DNA of 64,000 nt. Origin: Burkholderiales bacterium. Lineage in GTDB: Bacteria; Pseudomonadota; Gammaproteobacteria; Burkholderiales; Burkholderiaceae_C. Positions 49,556 through 58,467 of this stretch are shown here, one piece after another. Positions within the stretch are counted from its first letter, which is position 1. Each line of letters begins with the position of its first letter. The DNA lies in assembly GCA_016213205.1 (NCBI GenBank), contig JACRAZ010000068.1:24213-88212 (forward strand), given 5' to 3'. Below the pieces are notes generated by a model, which was not told where the DNA came from, searched no databases, and worked only from the letters and a program-made list of their open reading frames with translations. The translations under genes and the position numbers were made by a program.

Positions 49556-50965
49556 TCAGCTCACGTCCTGCACCTGGCTGCCCAGGCCGGACACGTCGCG
49601 CCGTGGGTGGGTGGCATCTTCGCGCCAGCGGCCTTCGGGCAGGCCCTGCACCGCGGCCGCGTCGTGCAGCACGATGGGGCTGCCCAGCTGCAGCCGGGGC
49701 GCGTGGAACTGCCAGCCCTGCACATCGAGCAGGTGGCCGCCGTGGCGGGCCTCGATGTCCAGCTGCTCGAAGCGGAAATCCCGCAGCGGTGCCTGCGCAT
49801 CGGCATCCACCTCGAAGGCAGTGGTGGCGCCACGCGCGTGCAGGCCGCGCACGCGCACGCGCTGCAGCTGCATCAGCCCCTGCGCGGCGGGCACCGGGGC
49901 GGCCAGCGTGTGCCAGTGCGTGGGTGCGGTGGCGGCCTCGGCCGCGGGCAGCACGGCGCGGCTGTAGGCCGGGTTCCAGTCGAGCGTGATGCGCAGCGGC
50001 ACGGCCACGCCGTCGAAGCGCAGGTCGGTGAGCAGCAGGTCCTGCGCATGGCCACCGCGCGTGCGGGCCGACTTGAACAGCAGGCCCACCGGCACCGGCG
50101 CGTGCACGCGCAGGCGCCGCACGCGGATGCGTTCGAAGCCGCCCGAGGTTTCGCTGCCGAAGGCGATGCCGCTGGCGCCTTCGCGCACGGTGCAGTCGGC
50201 CACCAGCACGTCGGTGGTGGGCCGGGCCACGCGCAGGCCGTCGGCATCGCGCCCCGCCTTGAAGGCGATGGCATCGTCGTTCACCGCGATGTCGGCGCGC
50301 CGGATCAGCACGCGGCGCGAGGAGTCGATGTCGATGCCGTCGGTGGAGGGCCCGCGTCCGTCTTCGTTGTTGCGGATGCGCAGGTGGTCCACGCACACCT
50401 GCTCGCTGTAGCAGATGTGCAGTGTCCAGAAGCCCGAGCGGCGCAGCTGCAGCGGGCCTTGGGGCCCGCCGGCCACGCGCACGCGGCGCGCGCCTTGCAC
50501 CAGCAGCAGGCGTGGGCGCATCGCGTCGTAGTCGGCGGCCCAGCGCAGGCCGCGGGGTTCGTAGGCGGCGCGCAGCTGCCAGTAGCGGGCCCAGTGGCCG
50601 GCGCCGTCGCCATCCACGGTGCCCGCGCCGGTGATGCACACGTCCTCGGCATCGATCACGTTCAGCAGCGCGGCCGGCCAGCGCATCTCGATGCCGGCCA
50701 CGCGGGTGTCGATCAGCGGATAGTCGGCGAGCGCGGTGCTGCCGATCAGCGTGCTGCCGGCGGGCAGTTCCAGCGTGACGCCGTTCTTCAGGAACAGCGC
50801 GCCGCTGCGCCAGCGGCCGGGGGGCAGGCGCACGCGGCCGCGCACCGCCGCGGCCGCATCGAGCGCGGCCTGCAGCGCGGCGGTGTCCAGCGTGTGGCCG
50901 TTGCCCACCGCGCCGAAGAGGCGCGGGTCGATGGGCTCGCCGAAGAGGCGCGGGTCGATGTTCAC
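49556..50965 (-). CDS. GH28-family polygalacturonase/rhamnogalacturonan hydrolase, cytoplasmic
   Basis: A 469-residue right-handed beta-helix enzyme. GTG at 50965 overlaps the previous stop (GTGA). It has GH28 elements: STDGIDIDSS with Asp209, NDDAIAFKAG with the Asp230-Asp231 pair, SGIAFGSETSGGFERI in place of the GHG motif, and the substrate-binding LLFKSARTRGG. The N-terminus carries a duplicated IDPRLFG. No signal peptide is present, unlike most GH28 enzymes, so it probably acts on imported oligomers. Exo-polygalacturonase or unsaturated-rhamnogalacturonan hydrolase activity are both possible. Confidence 0.85.
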   Translation of the reverse strand: MNIDPRLFGEPIDPRLFGAVGNGHTLDTAALQAALDAAAAVRGRVRLPPGRWRSGALFLKNGVTLELPAGSTLIGSTALADYPLIDTRVAGIEMRWPAALLNVIDAEDVCITGAGTVDGDGAGHWARYWQLRAAYEPRGLRWAADYDAMRPRLLLVQGARRVRVAGGPQGPLQLRRSGFWTLHICYSEQVCVDHLRIRNNEDGRGPSTDGIDIDSSRRVLIRRADIAVNDDAIAFKAGRDADGLRVARPTTDVLVADCTVREGASGIAFGSETSGGFERIRVRRLRVHAPVPVGLLFKSARTRGGHAQDLLLTDLRFDGVAVPLRITLDWNPAYSRAVLPAAEAATAPTHWHTLAAPVPAAQGLMQLQRVRVRGLHARGATTAFEVDADAQAPLRDFRFEQLDIEARHGGHLLDVQGWQFHAPRLQLGSPIVLHDAAAVQGLPEGRWREDATHPRRDVSGLGSQVQDVS

Positions 50966-53580
50966 GGCAGCAGCGCCTGGCGCGCCAGCACCTTCACGCG
51001 CTGGTGCAGCGTGCTGTCGCCCGGCGGGCGCAGCTGGGCCAGGTAGATGAAGAGGCTGCGGGTGGAAGGGTCCACCACGTATTGCGGCGAGTAGGCGCTG
51101 CCCCAGCCGTAGGCGCCGGGGCTGGCGAGTTCGCTGCGGGTGCCGGGGCTCGCGCTTACCCAGAAGCCGAAGCCGGCGCCTTCGGCATCGCCGGTGTAGC
51201 GCGCGCCCAAGTGGTCGCGGTGCATCATGGCCACGGTGGCCGGGTTGAGCAGGCGCACGCCGTCGAGCGTGCCGCCGTTGAGCAGCATCTGCAGGAAGCG
51301 CGCGTAGTCGCCCGCCGTGGCCACCAGGCCGGCGCCGCCGGAGGGCAGCTTGCGCGGGCCGTGGATGAAATCGCTCTGCGCGGCGGTTTCCTTCAGCACC
51401 AGCCGGCCCTGTTCCAGCGCATACACATTGGCCAGGCGCGCGGCCTTCTCGGGCGGCACGAAGAAATGCGTGTCCGGCATGCGCAGCGGGCCGGTGATGC
51501 GCTCGGCCACGAAGCGCTCCAGCGGCAGGCCGGACCACAGCTCGACCAGCCGGCCCAGCACATCGGTGGCGTAGCCGTAGATCCAGGCCTCGCCGGGCTG
51601 GCCCTGCAGCGGCAGGCGCGCCAGGCGCTCGGTCCATTGCGCCAGGGTCTCGTCGCGGTGCAGGATGTACCAGTCGGTGAAGCCGGCTTGCTGCCACGCG
51701 GCGGCGGCGGGGCCGGCGCCGTAGCTCAGGCCCGCGGTGTGCTGCAGCAGGTCGCGCACGGTGATGGGCCGTTGCGGCTTTTCCAGCCGCGGCGGCTGGC
51801 CGTCACCGGCGGGCACGGCCACCCGCACATCGGCAAAGGCGGGCAGCCACTTGCTGATCGGGTCGCGCAGCAGGAAGTGGCCTTCCTCGTACAGCATCAT
51901 CGCCGCCACGGTGGTGACGGCCTTGCTCATCGAGGCCAGGCGGAACAGCGTGTCGGCGCGCATCGGCACCCGCTGCTCGCGGTCGGCCCAGCCCAGTGCG
52001 CGCTGGTGCAGGAGCTGGCCGTCGCGCGCCAGCCAGACCACCGCGCCGGCCAGGCGGCCACGCTCGATCTCGTCGCTGATGGCGCGGTCCAGCCGGGCCA
52101 GGCGCTCGGTGGTCTGGGCGCTGGTGGCGGCAGCATCGGCGCTGGGTGGGGTGCTGGGCGGTGCGCTGGCCACGTCGGCCGCAGCGGGGGTGTCGCCTGC
52201 AGTGTTGGTGTCGCCCGCCGGGCGTTGCTGGGCAAGGCGCGCGCTGGGCACGAGGTCCAGCGTGTCCAGCGCGGGCGGGCGGGTGGCCTGCACCTGTGGC
52301 GCATCGGCGCGCAGGTGGGTGGCCACCGGCAGCTGGGCGTCGCGCAGGCCCTGGGCCACCAGGCCGGCCAGCAGCCAGGCTCCGGTGTTGTTGTGGTGGG
52401 TGGGGTCCACGCGGCCATCGGCGCCGGTGGCAAAGAGCGCGGGCGCACGCTGCGGGCCCAGCGCCTCGTAGAGCTGGCGGCTGGTGGTGTTGAGGTCCAG
52501 CAGCGGCACCTGCAGCTCGGCGGCCACCGCGCGGGCGGCGGCCACGTGCTCGGCCAGCGTGTGCTGCAGCTGGCCCTGGGCATCGAAGAAACGGCGCTCG
52601 ACGGAGGTGACGATCACCGGCTGCAGCTGCCGGGCCCGCAGCGCGTGTACGTGCTGGCGGATCTCCTGCTGGTAGCTGAGCACGCTGCCGCTGCCATCGC
52701 GCAGCTGTTTCTGGTCGTTGTGGCCGTACTGCATCAGCACGGTGTCGCCGGGCCGGGCCAGGCTGAGGATCTTGTCCAGCCGGCGGCGCGTGAGCGCATC
52801 GCGGTAGGTCTCGCCGCTCTGCGCCAGGCTCACCACCGCCAGCGTGGGGCCGAAGTAGCGCGGCAGCATCTGGCCCCAGCTGGCATAGGGCTCCTGCGAC
52901 TGGTCGGCCACCGTGGAGTCGCCCAGCAGGAACAGCAGCGGCACCTGCACCGGCTCGATGTCCAGCGCCTGCAGCACCGGGCGGGGGCCACTCACTTCGA
53001 GCGTCAGGCGCTGGTCCCAGCTCCAGGCTTCGTCCACCGTTTCGCGCGGGGCGCGCAGCAGCACCTGGCCCGCGGCCACGCCGTGGGCGGCCGGGATCTG
53101 CGGCGTGCGCACGTGCACCGTGAAGCTGAGCTGCTGCGCCTGGCGCGGTGCGGTGCGCACGCCCTGCAGCATGAGCCGGCGCAGCTCGGCCTTGATCGTG
53201 GTGTCGCTGGCTTCGGTGCTGCCGCCCAGCGTGGCGGTGATCCGGTAGCTGCCTTCGGGCAGGCGGACCGAGAAGTGCACGGGCTGCTTCGGCGCCAGCA
53301 CCGGCTGGCCGGTGCGCGGGCCGGCGACGGCGGGGGTCAGCGCGGGTTCGTTGTCGTGGCCCTCGAAGCCGTGGCCGCGTTCCGGGGTGTAGCGGGTGTC
53401 CGGGCGCACCGCCACTTCGCCGGCGGCCGCGGGGCCGGTGCCGAACACGAAGCGGCGTGCAGTGGCATCGCGGGCGTGCGCGGTGCTCAGGGGCGTGATG
53501 AACAGGGCGAGCAGGAGCCAGAGCCAGGGGATGGCTCGGGTGGCACGGGGGTGGCAGGGGAGCACGTGCGGGTGGTTCAT
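50962..53580 (-). CDS. SGNH acetylesterase fused to a beta-lactamase-fold serine hydrolase
   Basis: An 872-residue exported protein; start ATG at 53580 gives a signal peptide (WLWLLLALFITPLSTAHA). Residues 40-205 form a beta-sandwich (FVFGTGPAAAGEVAV, as in the N-terminal domain of RG acetylesterases). The SGNH domain spans 210-420 with Ser222 (LLGDSTVADQ), Asn288 (YGHNDQ) and Asp392/His395 (DPTHHNNTG). A Pro/Ala linker (430-490) leads to a beta-lactamase/family VIII esterase domain with the Ser550-x-x-Lys553 pair in RLASMSKAV and a GYATDVLGRLVE tyrosine segment. Such an esterase-esterase fusion could remove two kinds of acyl group from RG-I. Confidence 0.85.
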   Translation of the reverse strand: MNHPHVLPCHPRATRAIPWLWLLLALFITPLSTAHARDATARRFVFGTGPAAAGEVAVRPDTRYTPERGHGFEGHDNEPALTPAVAGPRTGQPVLAPKQPVHFSVRLPEGSYRITATLGGSTEASDTTIKAELRRLMLQGVRTAPRQAQQLSFTVHVRTPQIPAAHGVAAGQVLLRAPRETVDEAWSWDQRLTLEVSGPRPVLQALDIEPVQVPLLFLLGDSTVADQSQEPYASWGQMLPRYFGPTLAVVSLAQSGETYRDALTRRRLDKILSLARPGDTVLMQYGHNDQKQLRDGSGSVLSYQQEIRQHVHALRARQLQPVIVTSVERRFFDAQGQLQHTLAEHVAAARAVAAELQVPLLDLNTTSRQLYEALGPQRAPALFATGADGRVDPTHHNNTGAWLLAGLVAQGLRDAQLPVATHLRADAPQVQATRPPALDTLDLVPSARLAQQRPAGDTNTAGDTPAAADVASAPPSTPPSADAAATSAQTTERLARLDRAISDEIERGRLAGAVVWLARDGQLLHQRALGWADREQRVPMRADTLFRLASMSKAVTTVAAMMLYEEGHFLLRDPISKWLPAFADVRVAVPAGDGQPPRLEKPQRPITVRDLLQHTAGLSYGAGPAAAAWQQAGFTDWYILHRDETLAQWTERLARLPLQGQPGEAWIYGYATDVLGRLVELWSGLPLERFVAERITGPLRMPDTHFFVPPEKAARLANVYALEQGRLVLKETAAQSDFIHGPRKLPSGGAGLVATAGDYARFLQMLLNGGTLDGVRLLNPATVAMMHRDHLGARYTGDAEGAGFGFWVSASPGTRSELASPGAYGWGSAYSPQYVVDPSTRSLFIYLAQLRPPGDSTLHQRVKVLARQALLP

Positions 53581-53648
53581 GGTTGCGGGTCCGGCGCGCG
53601 TGCAGTGCTTCCGGTTGGTGTGGAACGAGTGCGTGGTGCGGAGCGCCC

Positions 53649-53734
53649 GAGCCCCTGGGGCTGCGCGCGCCGCCCCGAAGCCTGCGATCCTCGCCGCCTC
53701 CCACGGCCCGCTGCGCCCGCAGACCCAGGGGCTC
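53649..53734. repeat. 17-bp inverted repeat
   Basis: GAGCCCCTGGGGCTGCG (53649-53665) and CGCAGACCCAGGGGCTC (53718-53734) are inverted with one mismatch and a 52-bp loop, within the 526-bp gap 53581-54106. No gene is visible in this gap. Confidence 0.5.
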
Positions 53735-53780
53735 TCCTGCTGAAGCGGTGGCATGCGCACGTCGACCGCCACGGTGGTTC

Positions 53781-54040
53781 GCAAAGGCGTGGGCGCTCAG
53801 CCTGCGGCGCGCGTTCGCAGGCGCCGGTATTGGGCGGTTCGGGGGGCGGCGTGCCCGCAGGGCACGCTTCCCAAACTGACTCGCTGGCGCTGTTCGCAGC
53901 GCGCGCAGCGCGCGGAGATAAATGGACAGCGCGCCCCCCGAATTGACCAAGACCGGGAAGTCGGCCCGCAGGGCCGACCGCCGGAGACGTGCGCCGCAGG
54001 CTGAGCGCCCACGCCTTTGTCGCGCTGCACTGAGAACGTC
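53781..54040. repeat. palindromic element with nested hairpins (inverted partner at 63796-64000)
   Basis: Outer arms 53781-53813 and 53988-54019 are near-perfect inverted copies around the GGCGTGGGCGCTCAGCCTGC core. Inside lie perfect hairpins at 53849-53867 (GCGTGCCC-GCA-GGGCACGC) and 53961-53977 (TCGGCCC-GCA-GGGCCGA). The stretch 53837-54040 is repeated in inverted orientation at 63796-64000. It contains no gene. It looks like a mobile palindromic repeat or a structured RNA element between the esterase-fusion gene and the exo-lyase gene. Confidence 0.75.
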
Positions 54041-54106
54041 CGCGTCCAGGCAACACAAGGCATCGACACAAGATCAGACCAGCGAGCATCGGGCAAGTCA
54101 TGAAAC

Positions 54107-56914
54107 TCAATCGCCGCTGAGCTGCGCACCGATCAAGGCCAGGTTCTGGATCGCCGCCAGGCTCCACTGCGCCGCGTCGTTGGTGCTGATCCACGGTGCT
54201 TCTTCCACCGGCCGCAACACGGCAGGCCCTTCGGTGCGCTTGCGGGCCAGAGGCTGCGCAGACCAGCGCCGGTCATTGCGGAACTCGGCCCAGGCGCGCC
54301 GGGCCAGGGCCGCGTCTTTCAGGCGCCAGGCTGCATAGGCGGTCAGGCGTGAATGGCCCACCCCCAGCACGGTGGCGCCGCCATGCGGCATGCCCAGTTC
54401 GCGTCGCTGCTCGTCGGCCGGTGCGTTGTAGAGCCGGCAGTACTGCAGCCAGGCGGCTTCGAAGCCGGGCACGTCAAGCAAGGCGAGCAGTTCGTCCACC
54501 ATCTCCACCAGGCCGAACACCGCGCTCAGGTGGCTGGCCGTGGCGCGCTGGCCCTGCACGTTGAACAGCTCGCCGGTGGCGGCGTCGTAGCCGGCGGTGG
54601 CGGCGCTGAAGAAGCCGTGCGGCATGGCGGCCACGCTTTCCATGCCGCGGCGGATCTTGTCGCGCCAGCGGGCATCGCCGCTGCGTTCCCATTCGGTGAG
54701 CCAGTTGGCCAGCATCGAGCCCCAGTCGGTGCCCACGCCCATCAGCCCGTTGCCCGGCGGCTTGGGCGGCCGCGGCACGATCTTGCGGGCCGGGTCCAGC
54801 GCCAGCAGCTGCTGGTCGGCGTTGCGCAGCAGGTGCAGCACGTCGCCGGTGCGTTCATCCGTGGTGAGGTAGTGGTAGTGGCGCCGGTAGGCGGCGGTGC
54901 TGATGCGCAGCTGCTTGGCGCTGTCGCTCCAATGCTGCACGCCATGGCGCGTGCCCAGGCCGGCAAAGCGCCCCAGGTGGTAGGTGTCCACCTCGGTGGT
55001 GTGGCGCACCATGGCCTCGGCAAAGCGGAAGATGTCGGCCCGGCCGCTGCGCAGGAAGGCCAGCCACAGCCACAGGTCGGGCGAGAGTTCACTGTTGTCC
55101 CAGGCGTAGCCGCCCACGTCGTAGCGCCATTCGTGGCGATCGGCGTCGTAGGTGTGGCGGATGTCGCCATGGTCCCAGAAGCCGGTCCAGCGGCGCTGCT
55201 CGGCCTCCTGGCGGTAGAAGTCGAACAGGAAGTCCAGCCGGTCTTCGAGCGCCGCACGCGCGGGGCTGCTGCGATCGGGCAGCGACCACAGGCGGCCGAA
55301 CACGCCGGTGGCCAGGTAGCGCTCGGGCGCGGCCACCAGCAGCGCTGGGGTTTGCACCGTGTGCGCCAGCTGCACCAGGGCCTCGCGGGGGGGCGTGGCG
55401 GCCAGCGCAAAGAGCGTGAGCTCGTGGCTGCGGCCCACGCCCACCGGCGTGTCGAAGCCGGGCTCGTGGTCTTCGTAGGTGACCTCCAGGCCTTCGAGCT
55501 GCTTGGCATGCGTGTCCTGGCCCAGGCCGTCGTGGTAGGGGCGCAGGTCCATCGCGGGGGCCTCGGGGCTCCAGGTCCACAGCGTGACCTCGGCCCGCGC
55601 GGTGTGCGCGCCGCGGATGTCCAGCTGCACCGGGTGGCGCTGCCAGAAATCTCGCTGGCCGAAGGCCACGCCGCCCGAGGGCCCGCCGATGTAGCCCAGC
55701 CCCGCCGCGCGCCGGCCCCAGGCCGCATGCACCCAGCTCTGGCCGGGCTGGGTGCGCTTGCGGATCTGGAATGCATCCGGTGCCAGCTGGCTGAGCGTGA
55801 TGTCGCCCCAGGTGGGAATGCGCTCCAGGTACCTGCGCACGGAAGGATGGAAGCTCTCGAGCGGCGGGCAGGCCTGGCCTGCGAGCTGTGCGGCGCGCAC
55901 GGCCGCGCCGGGGTCGCGGCGCAGGCCGGTGAGGTTGCGCACCGCCTCGGCCCACAGTCCCGGCAGCTCGCCGGCGAAGCGCACGTGGCGGTCGTGCAGC
56001 GCATCGCGCAGCGGCACCTCGAAGCGCAGGCCCAGGCCGCGGATGAAATCGCGCTGCGGGTCGCCGTCGAACACGAAGCTGTGCACCAGGCGCAGCGCGT
56101 CGCCGCCGGCGTGCAGGTACAGGCGCAGGTCGAAGGGCAGCCACTGGCGGCTGCCGGCCCGGTGCCGTCCCTGCAGGCGCAGCACGGCGCGTTGTGGGCC
56201 GCGCTGTTCGATCGTTAGCGATTCCACTTCACCGTGGCAGCGTGTGGTCAACACGCGGGCGGTGTCGTGATCTGCCGGCGCGGGCTGGTCGTCCACCAGC
56301 GCCAGCAGGCGGCCATTGCGCAGGATCTCGACACCGGCGCGCTGCACGCGGCGGATCAGCACCGGGCCGCGGCGCGGCAGCTCGCAGCGGATGACGCCGG
56401 TGTCCACGGTGATGTGCTCGGCGCTTTCTTCCACCGTGATCACGGGGCCTGCGGTGGCCGGCGCGGCCTGGCCGGTGGGCAGCGGCTGCACCTGCCAGCC
56501 GCTGCCGGGGATCACCGCGGGCGGGATGGCGTGGCCGGTCCACTTCAGCGAACCATCGGGCCACCAGGCCAGTGGCCAGGTCTGCAGCGGGTGGGTGCCG
56601 CCCTGGGCATCGCGCAGCTGGAAGGCCTGGTCGCGTGCGCACTGGCCGCGCGGCCAGGGCAGGCCCCAGGCCCGGCCGGCGTGGCGCGCGGGGGGCTGGC
56701 CATCGAGCCAGCGCAGGGCCAGCGGATCGGCCGGCGGGGTGGCGGGGGAGGGCGAGGCCGCTGACGCGGCTGCGGTGCCGGCCGCGCCAGGGGCAGCCAC
56801 GGCTGCCGCCGGCGCGCTGGCCGCGACCGCTGGGCCCGCGCCCGCCGCCGCGCCGAGCGCGGCGCCGCCGGCCACGAACTGGCGGCGGGTGAGGTCGATG
56901 CGCTTCGTCGTCAT
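54107..56914 (-). CDS. exo-rhamnogalacturonan lyase family protein (PcRGLX-like), Tat-exported
   Basis: A 935-residue protein. ATG at 56914 gives a twin-arginine signal (DLTRRQFVAGGAALGAAAG) and overlaps the symporter stop by 4 bp. The open frame extends about 2.5 kb further upstream as antisense-type noise. The mature start LALRWLDGQPPARHAGRAWG and WPLAWWPDGSLKWTGHAIPP matches the PcRGLX N-terminal domain as I recall it. The middle and C-terminal parts contain Trp-rich alpha-barrel sequence (RRWTGFWDHGDIRHTYD, GGYAWDNSELSPDLW). It should release unsaturated disaccharide from RG-I ends. It is co-transcribed with the GPH and GH105 genes. Confidence 0.78.
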   Translation of the reverse strand: MTTKRIDLTRRQFVAGGAALGAAAGAGPAVAASAPAAAVAAPGAAGTAAASAASPSPATPPADPLALRWLDGQPPARHAGRAWGLPWPRGQCARDQAFQLRDAQGGTHPLQTWPLAWWPDGSLKWTGHAIPPAVIPGSGWQVQPLPTGQAAPATAGPVITVEESAEHITVDTGVIRCELPRRGPVLIRRVQRAGVEILRNGRLLALVDDQPAPADHDTARVLTTRCHGEVESLTIEQRGPQRAVLRLQGRHRAGSRQWLPFDLRLYLHAGGDALRLVHSFVFDGDPQRDFIRGLGLRFEVPLRDALHDRHVRFAGELPGLWAEAVRNLTGLRRDPGAAVRAAQLAGQACPPLESFHPSVRRYLERIPTWGDITLSQLAPDAFQIRKRTQPGQSWVHAAWGRRAAGLGYIGGPSGGVAFGQRDFWQRHPVQLDIRGAHTARAEVTLWTWSPEAPAMDLRPYHDGLGQDTHAKQLEGLEVTYEDHEPGFDTPVGVGRSHELTLFALAATPPREALVQLAHTVQTPALLVAAPERYLATGVFGRLWSLPDRSSPARAALEDRLDFLFDFYRQEAEQRRWTGFWDHGDIRHTYDADRHEWRYDVGGYAWDNSELSPDLWLWLAFLRSGRADIFRFAEAMVRHTTEVDTYHLGRFAGLGTRHGVQHWSDSAKQLRISTAAYRRHYHYLTTDERTGDVLHLLRNADQQLLALDPARKIVPRPPKPPGNGLMGVGTDWGSMLANWLTEWERSGDARWRDKIRRGMESVAAMPHGFFSAATAGYDAATGELFNVQGQRATASHLSAVFGLVEMVDELLALLDVPGFEAAWLQYCRLYNAPADEQRRELGMPHGGATVLGVGHSRLTAYAAWRLKDAALARRAWAEFRNDRRWSAQPLARKRTEGPAVLRPVEEAPWISTNDAAQWSLAAIQNLALIGAQLSGD

Positions 56915-58461
56915 GCCGCAGCCCGGCCCCACAGCCGCTCGTAGCGCCAGCCGGTGAGGTCTTCGACGATCGCGCGGTTGGCGGGGCTTTCGGCCTCGGT
57001 GGCGCCGGCGCGCAGGCGTTCCACCTCGTGCACCAGCACCGCATGGGTGTGCGCGTTCAGGCGAAAGCGCCACGCGGCCCACAGGCCCAGCAGCATCGCG
57101 ATCACCGGGCCCAGCACCAGCACCAGCGCCACGGCCTGCACGGCCTCGGGGCTTTGCACCAGCGCCTCGCCGGGCCGGGTCTTGGGTGAGACATAACCGC
57201 CCGCATCGATCAGCCAGCCGGTGGCGATGATGGCCAGGCTTTGCGCCAGCTTGCGCACCAGCGTCATCACGCCGGCGAAGATGCCTTCGCGGCGCTGGCC
57301 GGTGACGGCCTCGTCGATGTCCGGCAGGTAGTTGTAGACCGACCAGGGCACGAAGTTCAGCGTGCCGCGGCCCAGCCCGGCCAGCACGATGGGGCCGAAC
57401 AGCCACAGCGTGGACGGCGCCGCCGCAGCGCCGCCGCGCTGCTGCAGGTACAGCGCGCCATACAGCAGCGCCGCGCTGATGAACAGCGAGATCGCCACCC
57501 GGTAGGCATACAGCGGCCCGATGCGGATGACCACGCGGATGGCCACCATCACCGACACCAGCTGGGCCAGGTACATCACCGTCATCAGCTGCGAGATGGC
57601 CAGCGTGGCACCCATCAGCACCGTGGCCACGAAGATCGGGAACGCCGTGTTGAAGATGTCCTGCGACAGGTAGCCGCCCAGGTACAGCGACAGGTGCTGG
57701 CGGAACGCGCGGATGCGCAGCGTGGAGGCCAGGTCGCGGAACATGCGCCCGGGGATGCGCAGCGCCTCGGCGAGCTTCAGCCGCTCGATCGGGCGGCGCA
57801 GTTCGTCTTCGGTGTAGGGCCGCTCCCAGGAGGCCAGCAGCACGATCAGCACCACCAGCGAGAACAGGCCGCCGAAGATGGCCGCCATCCAGAAGAAGGG
57901 TTCGGCCGAATCCTTGCCGCCGAATTGGTTGATCAGCAGCGTGGGCAGGTAGCTGGCCAGCACCGCCGAGCCCTGCGCCACCAGCATGCGCGCGCCGGCG
58001 AAGCGGGCCTTCTCGGCATAGTCGGTGCTCATCTCCGCGGCCAGCGTTTCCCACGGGATCAGGAACATCGTGTACAGCAGCTCGAAGAAGATGAACACGA
58101 GCAGGTAGTACAGGAAGCCGTGGCCGGTGACGAACACCAGCGCGAAGCTGGGCAAGAGCGGCAGCACGATCAGCAGGAACAGGCGCCGGCGCCCGATGCG
58201 CCGGCCGATGCGGCTGTGGCGCAGGTTGTCCGACACATAGCCGATCAGCGGGCAGCTGATGGCTTCCAGCAGCCGCGGCAGGCCCAGGATCAGCCCCGCC
58301 TGCACGGCGGTGAGGCCGCAGAAGGTGGTGAAGAAGTAGAACAGCCAGCCGGTGATGACGGCCTGCGCGCCGGCGCCCAGCAGGTCGCCCGCGCCCCAGC
58401 CCCAGTAGTGGCGCCAGTCGGGCACGCGCCGCGCGGTGGTGGTGATGGCAGTGTTCGCCAT
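56911..58461 (-). CDS. GPH-family sugar/cation symporter
   Basis: A 516-residue membrane protein with about twelve hydrophobic segments. GPH-type features are the opening WGAGDLLGAGAQAVITGWLFYFFTTFCG, PRLLEAISCPLIGYVSDN with the downstream RRIGRRRLFLL loop and the GRGTLNFVPWSVYNYLPDIDEAVTGQRREGIF region. GPH members move glucuronides and uronate oligosaccharides with H+ or Na+. It lies 6 bp after the GH105 gene and overlaps the exo-lyase gene, making it the likely importer of unsaturated RG-I or galacturonate oligomers. Confidence 0.92.
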   Translation of the reverse strand: MANTAITTTARRVPDWRHYWGWGAGDLLGAGAQAVITGWLFYFFTTFCGLTAVQAGLILGLPRLLEAISCPLIGYVSDNLRHSRIGRRIGRRRLFLLIVLPLLPSFALVFVTGHGFLYYLLVFIFFELLYTMFLIPWETLAAEMSTDYAEKARFAGARMLVAQGSAVLASYLPTLLINQFGGKDSAEPFFWMAAIFGGLFSLVVLIVLLASWERPYTEDELRRPIERLKLAEALRIPGRMFRDLASTLRIRAFRQHLSLYLGGYLSQDIFNTAFPIFVATVLMGATLAISQLMTVMYLAQLVSVMVAIRVVIRIGPLYAYRVAISLFISAALLYGALYLQQRGGAAAAPSTLWLFGPIVLAGLGRGTLNFVPWSVYNYLPDIDEAVTGQRREGIFAGVMTLVRKLAQSLAIIATGWLIDAGGYVSPKTRPGEALVQSPEAVQAVALVLVLGPVIAMLLGLWAAWRFRLNAHTHAVLVHEVERLRAGATEAESPANRAIVEDLTGWRYERLWGRAAA

Positions 58462-58467
58462 GGCCGC

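Noticed and set aside
50881..50965. Upstream extension of the GH28 frame into the esterase-fusion gene (frame open to 51697)
   Set aside because: The GTGA overlap and the start of homology at NIDPRLFG place the start at 50965; the upstream frame has shadow composition.
51004..53946. 980-codon plus-strand open frame opposite the esterase fusion and GH28 genes
   Set aside because: Composition is Arg/Ala/Gly/His-rich without motifs, while the opposite strand has full catalytic motifs. It is a shadow.
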